Part shown: one piece after another, positions 52,603 to 62,201 of the stretch
Position numbering within the stretch: position 1 is the stretch's first letter
Layout of the letters: every line of letters begins with the position of its first letter
From: an uncultured Prevotella sp.
Lineage (GTDB): Bacteria > Bacteroidota > Bacteroidia > Bacteroidales > Bacteroidaceae
Length of the DNA stretch: 64,000 nucleotides
Reading direction: 5' to 3'
Assembly (NCBI GenBank): GCA_900545525.1
Contig: UQZX01000003.1
Span: 1-64,000 of the forward strand
Notes under the pieces: model-generated
What the model was told of the DNA's origin: nothing
Seen by the model: only the letters and a program-made list of their open reading frames with translations
Database searches by the model: none
Made by a program: the position numbers and the translations under genes

Positions 52603-53940
52603 ATGAAAGCAATTAAAAACTTTGAGATATATTATCGCTCTCTTGACAAATACAAAAAAGCATTCTGGATATACTTGTTCCTTATTTTCATAGAAGGAGC
52701 CATGCGCAAATGGTTCATGCCTGGATTATCTAATTTATGGATGATGTGCCGTGATCCTATTGCAATTTGGATTGTTTTCCATGCCTTACAAACAAACCAA
52801 ATTAAAGAATTTCCTACAAAGGCTTTTATGGCTATTGGTGGTATCACATTTATGACAACAATGCTTTTCGGACACCAAAATTTAGCTGTTGCATTATTCG
52901 GTTTCAGAATATGGTTTTTTCATTTACCTTTATGCTTTATTGTAGGCAGGATGTTAAATCGCAAGGATTTGATTATGATTATCCGATTTCTTGTTATTGT
53001 ATTTCTTCCTATGACCATATTATATGTCTTGCAGTGGGCGGCACCGGCAAACAGCATATTAAATGCGCAAGTAGGAGGTATTTTGAGTGAGAAAGAGACA
53101 GCAGCATACGGTGCAGTACGTCCGTCAGGGACATTTGCGCATTGTATAGGTTCTTCTTATTATAATCCAGTGATCGCTACAATCTTTTTCTGTATGATGT
53201 TTTCTAAAAAATATCAAGAAATATTTTTACCAACAAACAAATTATATATAGTGTTTGACATATGTTTTCTTTTCACTCTCATTACTAGCGTATCACGTGG
53301 TTTTATTATCCAAACCGTTTTATCAGGATTTGTTATAACAATTTTTCTTCTTGGTATAGGAAACCATAAATATTTCTTTAGATTAATAATAGGAATGGGA
53401 TTTATATACATTTTATTTATTTTTATCTCCGATATCAATATTGGAGGTAAGAATTTATTAGATCCTGTAACGTCACGTTTTGAAGATGCGGCAAAGACAG
53501 AAGGAGGAGCAAAAGGCATATTTGAATCACGAATTTTAGAATCTTACTTCTTTTATACAAAGGAACAACTACAAGAACTTCCTTTATGTGGCTATGGAAT
53601 AGGCGCAGGCAGCAACATGGGTACAAAAGCATTAAAAATTGGCGATGGAAACGCATGGGCTTTTGGAGAATATCCGAGTCAGATAGTAACCAGTGAAGTC
53701 GGACTTTTATTTGGTTTTATAATATACTGTTTACGTATAGGTATTCCATTATTTTGGTTAAAAAAATCGTGGAAATGCCTAAAAAAGAATCATGATATTC
53801 TACCTATTTGTTTATGGACCATGGCTCTTTCCACATTTGGTCAAGGAAACATAAACCTTACAATGACACTTGGCTGGATTGTCATATATACAGTCCTTAT
53901 GATAAGTAGTATTAGAATTAGTAAATATACTGTTTATTAA
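52603..53940 (+). CDS. Wzy-type O-antigen/capsule polymerase-like membrane protein
   Basis: The 445-residue product has about ten membrane segments. A large loop in the second half (around residues 270-350) includes YGIGAGSN and EYPSQIVTSEVG. This topology and the position after wzx suggest Wzy, which joins repeat units in the periplasm; primary sequence conservation in this family is low. A 139-base AT-rich gap precedes it. Confidence 0.75.
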   Translation: MKAIKNFEIYYRSLDKYKKAFWIYLFLIFIEGAMRKWFMPGLSNLWMMCRDPIAIWIVFHALQTNQIKEFPTKAFMAIGGITFMTTMLFGHQNLAVALFGFRIWFFHLPLCFIVGRMLNRKDLIMIIRFLVIVFLPMTILYVLQWAAPANSILNAQVGGILSEKETAAYGAVRPSGTFAHCIGSSYYNPVIATIFFCMMFSKKYQEIFLPTNKLYIVFDICFLFTLITSVSRGFIIQTVLSGFVITIFLLGIGNHKYFFRLIIGMGFIYILFIFISDINIGGKNLLDPVTSRFEDAAKTEGGAKGIFESRILESYFFYTKEQLQELPLCGYGIGAGSNMGTKALKIGDGNAWAFGEYPSQIVTSEVGLLFGFIIYCLRIGIPLFWLKKSWKCLKKNHDILPICLWTMALSTFGQGNINLTMTLGWIVIYTVLMISSIRISKYTVY

Positions 53941-53951
53941 AGAAACTCTAA

Positions 53952-54899
53952 ATGAACAATAAAATTATCCTTATTAAAAATCAATCTGATTCAATAAAGG
54001 GTATACTCATACTTCTTATTATATTGGGACATAATTTCATGTTAGCCAATTACGCCTCCCAAGGTAGAATATTCACTTGGACATACAGTTTTCATGTAAC
54101 AATGTTTTTCATAATCCCCTTTCTTTATGACAAGAAAGAAGACCCGATAAGACAGACTATAAAAAAAACAGCAAGAAAACTACTCATTCCATTTGTATGG
54201 TTTTATCTTTTATCTTTCACTTTATATTACATTCATTATCATCCGGCATTCAATACCATTACCTTTATCAAAGGACTCATTCCTTTGAATACCGACTGGA
54301 TACCACAGGCTGCCGGTGTCCAATACCTATGGTTCTGCCCTGTGTTCTTCATGTTCACTATTATTAAAAACATTTTTCCAAGACTTAACAAACATTTGAA
54401 GTGTGTTTTATTATCCATATCGGCAATATGTTTCTGCATAGTAAAAATGAACTCATTTTTTTGCAAAGAGATATATTGCAACTTAATTATAGCATCACTA
54501 TCATACATATTTATCTCTTGGCTGACAATAAAACTGTATCATTCTATTTCTAAAGACATATATAAATATATTGCTATCGTGTTTGGCATATACAGTATAT
54601 TAATACTGTCAGGGATAAGACTTCCTAAAATCATAAACCATCTGATATTACCAATAACATTCCTCTCTATCTTATATTTATCCAGAAACTATTTATGTAA
54701 ATCCAAAATACTAATCGCAATAGGGAAATTGTCATTCCCTATATACATGATTCATTTCTTCGTAAATATAATATTTGAGATGACACTAAAAATAAATCTC
54801 ATAAACGGAATTATCTCTTATATACTGACAGTTCTCATTTGTTACTTCATGATAACACTTTTTAAGAAAACCACACTATATAAAATTGTTTTCCCATAA
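53952..54899 (+). CDS. membrane acyltransferase, family 3 (O-acetyltransferase type)
   Basis: The 315-residue product has about ten membrane segments and the acyltransferase-3 pattern: SIKGILILLIILGHNF near 14-29 with the conserved His in LGHNF, and YSFHVTMFFIIPFLY near 45-59. These enzymes O-acetylate sugars of surface polysaccharides using acetyl-CoA. A run of eight A is present at 54161-54168. It follows the Wzy-like gene by 11 bases. Confidence 0.82.
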   Translation: MNNKIILIKNQSDSIKGILILLIILGHNFMLANYASQGRIFTWTYSFHVTMFFIIPFLYDKKEDPIRQTIKKTARKLLIPFVWFYLLSFTLYYIHYHPAFNTITFIKGLIPLNTDWIPQAAGVQYLWFCPVFFMFTIIKNIFPRLNKHLKCVLLSISAICFCIVKMNSFFCKEIYCNLIIASLSYIFISWLTIKLYHSISKDIYKYIAIVFGIYSILILSGIRLPKIINHLILPITFLSILYLSRNYLCKSKILIAIGKLSFPIYMIHFFVNIIFEMTLKINLINGIISYILTVLICYFMITLFKKTTLYKIVFP

Positions 54900-54905
54900 A
54901 ATCTT

Positions 54906-55919
54906 ATGACTTTAGTAACCCTTGCCATGCCCGTGTACAACGTTTCCAAATTTGTGGAGGCGTCATTGCTGTCGGCACTTAACCAGACTTATCCCGATAT
55001 AGAATATATCATCGTTGACGACAAGAGCACCGATGACAGCATGAATATTGTACGAAAAGTTATCAACGGGCATCCGCGCAGGGATGCAGTGCGGATTATA
55101 GACCACGTCGTGAACAAAGGGCTTGGTGACACACGCAACACTTCTATTGATAACGCCCACGGTGAATATATATTTTTTATGGACAGCGATGATGTCATAA
55201 CACCCAACTGTATAGAAAGGCTTGTCGGATATATGAAGGAAACACCTGTCGACTTCATCGCATCATCACGAATGAGAAAGACGTTCGGCGGGAAACTGAT
55301 AGCCGAAGACGTTTATGTTCCTGCCGTTGTCCATGACGACGGAGAACTTAGCGTGGCACGGTTCCGGTATATTCATAACAACAAGATACTTGCCGAAGTA
55401 TGGAACAAGCTTTACAATACAGAGTTCCTGCGCCGTTCGCATGTCAGATGCCTGCCCGGTGTGCATGTCGAAGATGTGTCTTTCAGCTATCAGGTAAACC
55501 TTGCCGCACGTAGCTGCCGGTTAGTATCCGACATTACATATACATACCACATATACGAAGGACAGTCGTTCGCCGCATTCCGCAACAATCACGACCGCGC
55601 AGTGTATCTTGCGGAATGTTTCTGCAAGATACGCCAATACGACATAGCTCTTTGTAAAAAATATATTCTAAATGATGAATATCCGTCTCTGATGAAAGGA
55701 ATTGATTCCGTTTCATATCTTCACGGACAAATGGTGAGTGAGAGTGCTGTATTAAGCCGTGAAGAGAAAAAGAAATATGTCAGAATCCTTTTAAGGCACG
55801 AACTGTCGCTGTTGCGTATAATAAGACATAAGCATAATATAATAAACAATCTTGTATTATACGCTTTATATCACATACCTTTGATTTTTAAACTCAACAT
55901 CCATAATATAAAAATATAA
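54906..55919 (+). CDS. family 2 glycosyltransferase
   Basis: The 337-residue product has TLAMPVYNVSKFVEASLLSA near the start, IEYIIVDDKSTDDS near 36-49 and the metal site FFMDSDDVITP near 90-100. The C-terminal part is helical. It is separated by 7 bases from the acyltransferase and by 7 bases from the next glycosyltransferase gene. It adds one repeat-unit sugar; donor unknown. Confidence 0.88.
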   Translation: MTLVTLAMPVYNVSKFVEASLLSALNQTYPDIEYIIVDDKSTDDSMNIVRKVINGHPRRDAVRIIDHVVNKGLGDTRNTSIDNAHGEYIFFMDSDDVITPNCIERLVGYMKETPVDFIASSRMRKTFGGKLIAEDVYVPAVVHDDGELSVARFRYIHNNKILAEVWNKLYNTEFLRRSHVRCLPGVHVEDVSFSYQVNLAARSCRLVSDITYTYHIYEGQSFAAFRNNHDRAVYLAECFCKIRQYDIALCKKYILNDEYPSLMKGIDSVSYLHGQMVSESAVLSREEKKKYVRILLRHELSLLRIIRHKHNIINNLVLYALYHIPLIFKLNIHNIKI

Positions 55920-55926
55920 TCATCAC

Positions 55927-57048
55927 ATGGAGAATATAATCTTTTGGGGAGGATATACAACACATATATTTGAACTTTCACTTGCCATGGCAAAAAAGGG
56001 ATATAATGTCAAGGTCATACGATATACTAAAGGGGCAAATGAAAAGCGGACAGAACGAATACCGCAAACAGCAAATAATAATGTGGATATAATAATATGC
56101 AACGAATATGATACCGCCTTGCGTATATGCAAAGAATATGACAAGGAAACAACACTTCATGTCAACAGTGCCATAAAAAAGTCCGACGCACCTTCACACC
56201 ATGCTCTACACTATTTGTTGACACAAGGATACAAAGTTATATCGCTTCCGCAGGAAGGTTTTCAACTACATGGTATAAGAGGTAAACTTAATTATCTTAA
56301 ATGGTTGTTTTATCTCAATTTCACATGGAGACGTAATATGACTGCATGGGGACTTACGGGTCTGAATGCATTGCAGCATTTCTCCAGATGTGGCATAGAC
56401 TGCAAAAAAACTTTTCAGTTTCTCTACGTAACCAAGCAAGTCCCTGATTGCCAGCAACATTGTGTGTGTGGGGGGGGGAAACTGAAATTCATTTATGTAG
56501 GTGCAATAGACCGACGCAAGAACATTATCCCTGTCGTAAAATTTATGCAAAGAAAATATTCCAACCGCCATTATGAGTTCAACATATACGGCTCCTGGAG
56601 CTTAGACCATGAACTAAGGAAACTTGTCTCCGACAACACACACATATTCTATCATGGCAAACAACCATACGATGTAGTGCGTGCAAAGATGACGGACGCT
56701 GACTATCTTGTGCTGCCAAGTCTTTATGACGGATGGGGTGCTGTAGGAAACGAAGGGCTGCAGAGTGGATGTAAATTGATTATATCAAAACAGAGCGGAT
56801 GTTCTGTCTTTCCTCATGTGCATAAAGAGTTAGGATATGAGTTCGATGCCCATGACGAACATTCTTTACAAATAGTTTTGGATGCATGCTTTGCCGCCGG
56901 ACCTCTTACCTTTGCCGAAAAGGAAAAGATTGTAGAATGGGCGGACGAAAATATAAGTCCTGATGCCATTGCCGACTATTTTGAGCAAATCATAGATCAC
57001 TATTTTAACAGACAAACAAAGCCCATTGCTCCATGGATGAAGTATTGA
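55927..57048 (+). CDS. GT-B (family 4-like) glycosyltransferase with a G9 tract
   Basis: The 373-residue product has a weakly conserved N-terminal half. The C-terminal domain has KLKFIYVGAIDRRKN near 182-196, and SLYDGWGAVGNEGLQSGCKLI near 266-286 holds the nucleotide-sugar-binding Glu region. A (TG)5 run followed directly by nine G (56470-56478) lies in the linker between domains (CGGGK, near residues 178-184). A change in that tract would truncate the protein before its catalytic C-terminal domain. Confidence 0.85.
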   Translation: MENIIFWGGYTTHIFELSLAMAKKGYNVKVIRYTKGANEKRTERIPQTANNNVDIIICNEYDTALRICKEYDKETTLHVNSAIKKSDAPSHHALHYLLTQGYKVISLPQEGFQLHGIRGKLNYLKWLFYLNFTWRRNMTAWGLTGLNALQHFSRCGIDCKKTFQFLYVTKQVPDCQQHCVCGGGKLKFIYVGAIDRRKNIIPVVKFMQRKYSNRHYEFNIYGSWSLDHELRKLVSDNTHIFYHGKQPYDVVRAKMTDADYLVLPSLYDGWGAVGNEGLQSGCKLIISKQSGCSVFPHVHKELGYEFDAHDEHSLQIVLDACFAAGPLTFAEKEKIVEWADENISPDAIADYFEQIIDHYFNRQTKPIAPWMKY

Positions 57049-57076
57049 GAACTTTCAATTAAGCAACAAGATAATT

Positions 57077-58294
57077 ATGGCAAACAAGATAATAGTATGT
57101 CAGACCGGCTCGCGCCACCGCTATCTAATACCGCAGGTATTGGAAAGAAACGGAATGCTTCACAGACTTTACACTGACACAACGGCAGAAAGCTTTATCG
57201 GAAAATGTGCAAGACTGTTGTCTGTATTAAAAATAAACAATAGCACATTGACACGCTTATGCAAGCGCAAGACATGCCTGCCGAAAGAAAAAACATATAC
57301 TACCGACATCCTTTTTCTGAGAAAAAGGGTTGCAAGAATAATAAAGCGTGGTGATTCTCTAAAAAAAAGATATATACACTATACAGGTTTTGTTGACAAG
57401 TGCATAAAATGGGGTGTCGGTGACTCTGATTGTATATACAATATGTATATAGAAAACTATGATTTCCTTGTATATGCCAAGTCAAAAAGCCTGAAAATCG
57501 TGGTTGACATATACGAGACTCCGATGACTTACAAATATCTTATCGAGGAAATTAAGAACAATCCCGAATATAATATTTTCCATAAGCAGATTGCAAGCTA
57601 TGAATATAGCCACAAGGTACGCATGCACTATATGGAGGATATCTTAAAACTCGCTGACTATTATACCATTCCTTCACAGTTTGTCATAAAATCGATGACT
57701 GAGTTTAAGAACTTTGACAGGAATAAAGTTTTGTTTCTGCCGTACGGTTCAAGTATCGTATCAGGAAAATACAAATATAAACCTATAAGACACCGCCTTA
57801 TCTGGGTGGGCAACGACCCCGTACGTAAAGGACTTCTATACTGTGCCAAAGCAGCAGACATATTAAAACAGGAATATCCTGACCTTGACTTCAGGGTTAT
57901 AGGCGTCGTCAATGACGAACTGAAGAACGCCGATGCGTTCAAGAATCTGAATTTCATAGGAGTTCTCAACAAAGAACAGCTGATGGAGGAATACCGCAGT
58001 GCGGAGGCATACGTATTCCCCACCCTTTTTGAAGGCTTTGCCGGAACCGTCATTGAGGCGGCAAGTTGCGGATGCCCTATTATCACTACCGAATGTGCCG
58101 GCACCGATATGGGTGAGTTCCCCGCCATATATATACCACAGAAAAACACAGACAGCATCGTACAAAGCGTCAGATACTTGTTTGAAGACTCACAAAGACG
58201 TGACAAGATGTCAATGGAAGTGTATGGGTACTCCACGAAGCTGAAACCGGAGATATACGAAAAAAGACTTGTTGAATATTTTAAGAACATTTAA
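57077..58294 (+). CDS. family 4 glycosyltransferase
   Basis: The 405-residue product has a GT-B fold. The C-terminal domain carries RLIWVGNDPVRKG near 237-249 and the EX7E motif region FEGFAGTVIEAASCG near 317-331, followed by PIITTECAGTD. The N-terminal half is basic. It overlaps the frame of the next gene by design only if that gene started at 58269; with the chosen start at 58305 there is a short gap. A run of eight A is at 57361-57368. Confidence 0.88.
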   Translation: MANKIIVCQTGSRHRYLIPQVLERNGMLHRLYTDTTAESFIGKCARLLSVLKINNSTLTRLCKRKTCLPKEKTYTTDILFLRKRVARIIKRGDSLKKRYIHYTGFVDKCIKWGVGDSDCIYNMYIENYDFLVYAKSKSLKIVVDIYETPMTYKYLIEEIKNNPEYNIFHKQIASYEYSHKVRMHYMEDILKLADYYTIPSQFVIKSMTEFKNFDRNKVLFLPYGSSIVSGKYKYKPIRHRLIWVGNDPVRKGLLYCAKAADILKQEYPDLDFRVIGVVNDELKNADAFKNLNFIGVLNKEQLMEEYRSAEAYVFPTLFEGFAGTVIEAASCGCPIITTECAGTDMGEFPAIYIPQKNTDSIVQSVRYLFEDSQRRDKMSMEVYGYSTKLKPEIYEKRLVEYFKNI

Positions 58295-58304
58295 AACTAT
58301 ATAC

Positions 58305-59024
58305 ATGGCAAATATCGCACTTATCATTGCTGGGGGATCCGGCAACCGTATGGGACAGGACATACCCAAACAGTTTATGTATGTCGACGGATGTCCCATA
58401 ATTATACGCACTATGCAATGTTTCCAGCAACACCCCGACATAGACGCAATTGCAGTGGTTTGCCTTAAAGGCTGGGAAACAGTGCTTCAGGCTTACGCTA
58501 ATCAGTTCTGTATAAACAAGCTGAGATGGATTTTCGAAGGAGGAAAGTCCGGAATGGAGTCCATACACAATGGCATATACGGACTGGAAGATGCCGGATG
58601 CAAAGATGAGGATCTTGTCTTGATACACGATTCTGTCCGTCCGCTTCTTAGCCAAGATATCATCAGCAGCAATATTGCTATCTGCAAGGCATACGGGTAC
58701 GCTGTCACCGGTATTAAATGCCGTGAGGCGATTCTTGAAAGCAATGACGGGTTTACATCTACTACAAGCATACCACGCGATAAGCTGATCCGCACCCAAA
58801 CACCCCAGACTTTCCGGCTTCGAAACATTCTAAATGTTCATGAAGAGGCTAAAATACGTAATATTGCCGACAGCGTTGCCTCATGCACCCTTGTCGCAGA
58901 GGTGGGAGGACGTGAGATGCACATAGTGCCAGGTTCTGAGAAAAATATAAAGATAACAACTGTTGAAGATTTGGAAATTCTGAAAGCATTGATGCACACA
59001 AGTAAAGACGAATGGCTGAAATAA
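58305..59024 (+). CDS. IspD/TarI-like cytidylyltransferase
   Basis: The start at 58305 (MANIALIIAGGSGNRMG) gives 239 residues; the longer frame overlaps the preceding gene. Motifs are AGGSGNRMGQDIPKQF near 8-23 with the conserved Arg and Lys, IHDSVRPLL near 105-113 and TQTPQTFR near 164-171. IspD makes CDP-methylerythritol; TarI makes CDP-ribitol. Placement in a capsule locus with LicD and epimerase genes favours activation of an alditol phosphate for the polysaccharide. Confidence 0.8.
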   Translation: MANIALIIAGGSGNRMGQDIPKQFMYVDGCPIIIRTMQCFQQHPDIDAIAVVCLKGWETVLQAYANQFCINKLRWIFEGGKSGMESIHNGIYGLEDAGCKDEDLVLIHDSVRPLLSQDIISSNIAICKAYGYAVTGIKCREAILESNDGFTSTTSIPRDKLIRTQTPQTFRLRNILNVHEEAKIRNIADSVASCTLVAEVGGREMHIVPGSEKNIKITTVEDLEILKALMHTSKDEWLK

Positions 59025-59043
59025 TATCAGCCACACAATAACC

Positions 59044-60062
59044 ATGAGCTATAAAGATGATATACAGAAAGCAGCAACCACCAACCTGCCATGGCATAAG
59101 TTACAAGGATGCAACATCCTTGTAACCGGAGCTACAGGTCTGATAGGATCGTGCCTGGTAGAAGTGTTGATGTCGCATCCCGGCAAGGACTACACTGTCT
59201 ACGCCTCCGGACGCAACGAGCAAGAGAACGGTTTGAGAAATTTATAATAGATAAATCATTCCGTTTTCTCAAACACGATGTAACAAAACCCCTTGAAGGA
59301 AACGTATGCTTTGACTATATTGTTCATGCCGCAAGCAACGCCAGTCCTAACTTTTTCACATCAAAGCCTGTAGAAATAATAATGTCTAACATAAACGGTG
59401 TAAGCAATCTTATAAACTACGGACTTCGACATGGCATGAGACGCCTGCTGTTCGTATCTACCGGTGAAGTGTATGGCGAGGGGGATGGACGTGTGTTCAC
59501 TGAAGACTACAGCGGATATGTCAATCCGTTGTCACCAAGAAGCTGCTATCCCCAAAGCAAACGGGCAGCAGAAGCTCTCTGCATGGCATACGCACAAGAA
59601 TACGGAGCAGACACCGTTATCGCGCGCCCTTCACATACATACGGTCCTTATTTCACAGAAAGCGACAACAGAGTCTACGCCCAGTTTATCCGTAATGTGC
59701 TGCAAGGCGATGACATCATAATGAAAAGCACAGGTGAACAGTTCCGCTCCTGGTGTTATGTGGTAGACTGTGTCACCGCATTACTACACATCCTGCTAAA
59801 AGGCAAAACGCAACAAGCATACAACATAGCCGACAATTCTTCTAACATATCGATAAGAGAACTTGCTGAGATTATCGCGAAAGAAGCAGGCAAGAAGGTT
59901 ACATTACAGCTTCCGGATGATCAAGAGAAGACAGGATACAATCCGGTAACACGCTCTGTCTTCTCCACAGAAAAGACAGAAGCGTTAGGATGGAATATTG
60001 ATGGAGATATGAGGAGCAAACTGGCTTCTACGATAAACGCTATACGCAATAACCGGCAATAA
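59044..60062 (+). pseudogene. extended SDR (nucleotide-sugar epimerase/decarboxylase type), frameshifted
   Basis: The N-terminal part (59044-59247 frame) carries the NAD-binding VTGATGLIGS, then reads to a stop at 59245. The rest, in another frame, continues from about 59230 with FIIDKSFRFLKHDV, the STGEVYGEG segment, the catalytic YPQSK near the middle and RPSHTYGPY, to 60062. Restoring the frame needs one base near 59215-59235 (for example an extra A in CAAGAG). The joined protein would be about 339 residues and complete. This is either a sequencing error, a recent mutation or an OFF state. Confidence 0.82.
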
Positions 60063-60154
60063 TCACCACAACATACCACATTATAGCACCCATAAATGAG
60101 TTTACAAGAAATTAATATTATAATACTTTAATCAATAACAAAAAAATTATCATC

Positions 60155-60382
60155 ATGACATTAAATGAGTTTACAACAAAATTCGCAGAAGTTTTTGACG
60201 ACACTGATGCCTCTGAAATACAGGCAGACACGGTTTATCAGGATTTGGACGAGTGGTCTTCATTGACGTCAATGTGTGTCGTTGCATTTGTCAAGACCGA
60301 ATGCGGGAAAAATGTAACTGGAGCGGAAATACGTTCATGCAATACGGTTGAAGATCTGTTTAATCTGATTAACAAGAAGTAA
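60155..60382 (+). CDS. acyl carrier protein
   Basis: The 75-residue product is acidic and helical, with the phosphopantetheine site in LDEWSSLTSMCVV, where a Ser near residue 36-37 would be modified. The usual DSL is changed to WSSL. It precedes an SDR and a KAS III-like gene, suggesting a dedicated carrier for building an acyl decoration of the polysaccharide rather than membrane lipid. A short duplication of its first bases lies at about 60093-60117 in the gap upstream. Confidence 0.85.
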   Translation: MTLNEFTTKFAEVFDDTDASEIQADTVYQDLDEWSSLTSMCVVAFVKTECGKNVTGAEIRSCNTVEDLFNLINKK

Positions 60383-60398
60383 TCAAGACCGCCATACA

Positions 60399-61142
60399 AT
60401 GGAACAATTTAACCCGTTCAACTTATCCGGCAAACACATTCTCGTTACAGGCGCATCATCAGGTATAGGCAGGAGCATAGCTCTTGCCTGTGCTAAAATG
60501 GGTGCAACGGTTAGCATCACAGGACGCAACAATAAACGCCTTGATGAAACTTTAAGCCTCCTGCCGCAAGGAAATCACCAGGCACTGACAGCTGATCTAA
60601 CAAGAACAGAAGATATAAACGCTCTTGTAAATCAACTCCCCAAGCTTGACGGTATCGTGCAATGCGCCGGAGTCGGAAGCCGTATTTTATGTAAAGACAT
60701 TACTTCGGAAGACATTGACAATGTTATGCACACTAACTTTGAAGCCCCAGTGCTTCTTCAAACTTCAATTCTAAGAAATAAAAAACTGAACAAAGCAGCA
60801 AGCATTGTGTTTATATCAAGTATTGCCGCATGGTCACCAAGTATTGGCAACGGTATGTACAGTGCATCTAAAGGAGCTGTTATATCTTACGCAAAGTGTC
60901 TTGCCTTAGAACTGGCACCACGTCTCATCCGTGTAAACTGTATCTGTCCTGCCATGATATGGACAGACCTTGTGTTTCAAGGAGGTATCACGCGTGAAGA
61001 TCTCATTGAGGACGAAAAGACATATCCGCTGAAACGCTATGGAACTCCCGAAGACATTGCAAATCTTTCCATCTACCTTCTTAGTGATGCAAGTGCGTGG
61101 ATGACAGGAAGTTGTATAAAAATATCTGGGGGGGGTAGATAA
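60399..61142 (+). CDS. short-chain dehydrogenase/reductase, FabG-like, with a G8 tract at its 3' end
   Basis: The 247-residue product has the NAD(P)-binding GASSGIGRSIAL near 20-31, NFEAP-type active-site Asn region, and the catalytic FISSIAAWS (Ser) and YSASKGAV (Tyr, Lys) near 144-163. FabG-like proteins reduce 3-ketoacyl-ACP. The last codons (SGGGR) are encoded by eight G at 61128-61135. It follows the ACP gene by 16 bases and precedes the KAS III-like gene. Confidence 0.88.
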   Translation: MEQFNPFNLSGKHILVTGASSGIGRSIALACAKMGATVSITGRNNKRLDETLSLLPQGNHQALTADLTRTEDINALVNQLPKLDGIVQCAGVGSRILCKDITSEDIDNVMHTNFEAPVLLQTSILRNKKLNKAASIVFISSIAAWSPSIGNGMYSASKGAVISYAKCLALELAPRLIRVNCICPAMIWTDLVFQGGITREDLIEDEKTYPLKRYGTPEDIANLSIYLLSDASAWMTGSCIKISGGGR

Positions 61143-61199
61143 GTTGTGACCTACAGTTTTTTGACAATTACGACAAATAAAACAATAGCTACAAACAAC

Positions 61200-62198
61200 A
61201 TGGCATACATAAAGGCAATATCATATTATCTCCCGGAAAGGCAAGTAACAAACGAAGAACTGTTGCAACAATTTCCGGAGTGGAGCATTGACAAAGTAGC
61301 GGCAAAGGTTGGTGTAAACTCACGACATCTTGCCGCCCCTGACGAAACAGCTGGAGACATGGCAGAGAAAGCTGCCCACAAACTTTTTACCGAATACGGT
61401 ATAAGTCCCGAGTCCATTGATTTCATCATGCTATGCACACAGTCACCCGACTACTTTCTTCCGTCTACCGCATGTATTCTACAAAGCCGTCTCGGCATAC
61501 CCACATCCGCCGGAGCCTTTGACTATAACCTGGGATGCTCCGGATGTATATATGGAATTGCCATGGCAAAAGGACTTATAGCAGGAGGTATTGCTAAAAA
61601 CGTGTTAGTACTCACGGCTGAAACATATAATAAATATCTTCACCCAGCGGACAAGTCCAACCGTTCAATATTTGGAGATGGGGCTGCAGCATGTCTTGTC
61701 TCAACAGACGGATTTGCAGAAATAGGAAACTTTATTCTCGGCTCAGACGGAAGCGGAGCAGAACATCTCATAGTAAGAAGCGGAGCTGCACGGCAGAAAA
61801 ACAAGACAGGTATATGTAAGGAAGACGGAAGCGGACACAATAAGTTTGACGACTATCTGTATATGAACGGCAGTGAAATATTCAACTTTACACTAAACAC
61901 CATACCAGACTTGATACAACAGATTCTCGCTAAGAACAATATGAAAAAAGATGAAATAGACCACTATATCTTCCATCAGGCAAACAAGTTCATGTTAACC
62001 ACCTTAAGAAAGTTCTGTGCTCTTCCTAAGGATAAATTCTACATCAATCTTGAGACAACTGGCAACACGGTAAGCTCTACATTAGCAATTGCCATAAAAG
62101 ACTGCATTGACAACAAGACAATAAATCCCGGTATGAAAGTCATGATTTCCGGGTTTGGCGTAGGTCTGAGCTGGGGGGGGACTGTTCTTAAATTTTAG
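61200..62198 (+). CDS. 3-oxoacyl-ACP synthase III-like (FabH family), with a G8 tract at its 3' end
   Basis: I chose the start at 61200 (MAYIKAISYYLPERQVTNEE), which matches family N-termini; the frame is open to 61146. The 332-residue product has the active-site Cys in LGCSGCIYGIA, His in YIFHQANKF and Asn in TTGNTVSS. It ends GLSWGGTVLKF, in which the conserved Gly-Trp-Gly is encoded through eight G at 62173-62180. Members in capsule loci condense an acyl starter with malonyl-ACP to make a short acyl-ACP. Confidence 0.9.
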   Translation: MAYIKAISYYLPERQVTNEELLQQFPEWSIDKVAAKVGVNSRHLAAPDETAGDMAEKAAHKLFTEYGISPESIDFIMLCTQSPDYFLPSTACILQSRLGIPTSAGAFDYNLGCSGCIYGIAMAKGLIAGGIAKNVLVLTAETYNKYLHPADKSNRSIFGDGAAACLVSTDGFAEIGNFILGSDGSGAEHLIVRSGAARQKNKTGICKEDGSGHNKFDDYLYMNGSEIFNFTLNTIPDLIQQILAKNNMKKDEIDHYIFHQANKFMLTTLRKFCALPKDKFYINLETTGNTVSSTLAIAIKDCIDNKTINPGMKVMISGFGVGLSWGGTVLKF

Positions 62199-62201
62199 AT
62201 T

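Noticed and set aside
54161..54168. A8 tract in the acyltransferase gene, and A8 at 57361-57368 in a glycosyltransferase gene
   Set aside because: Runs of A of this length are common in AT-rich genes; they were not counted as likely contingency tracts, unlike the G runs.
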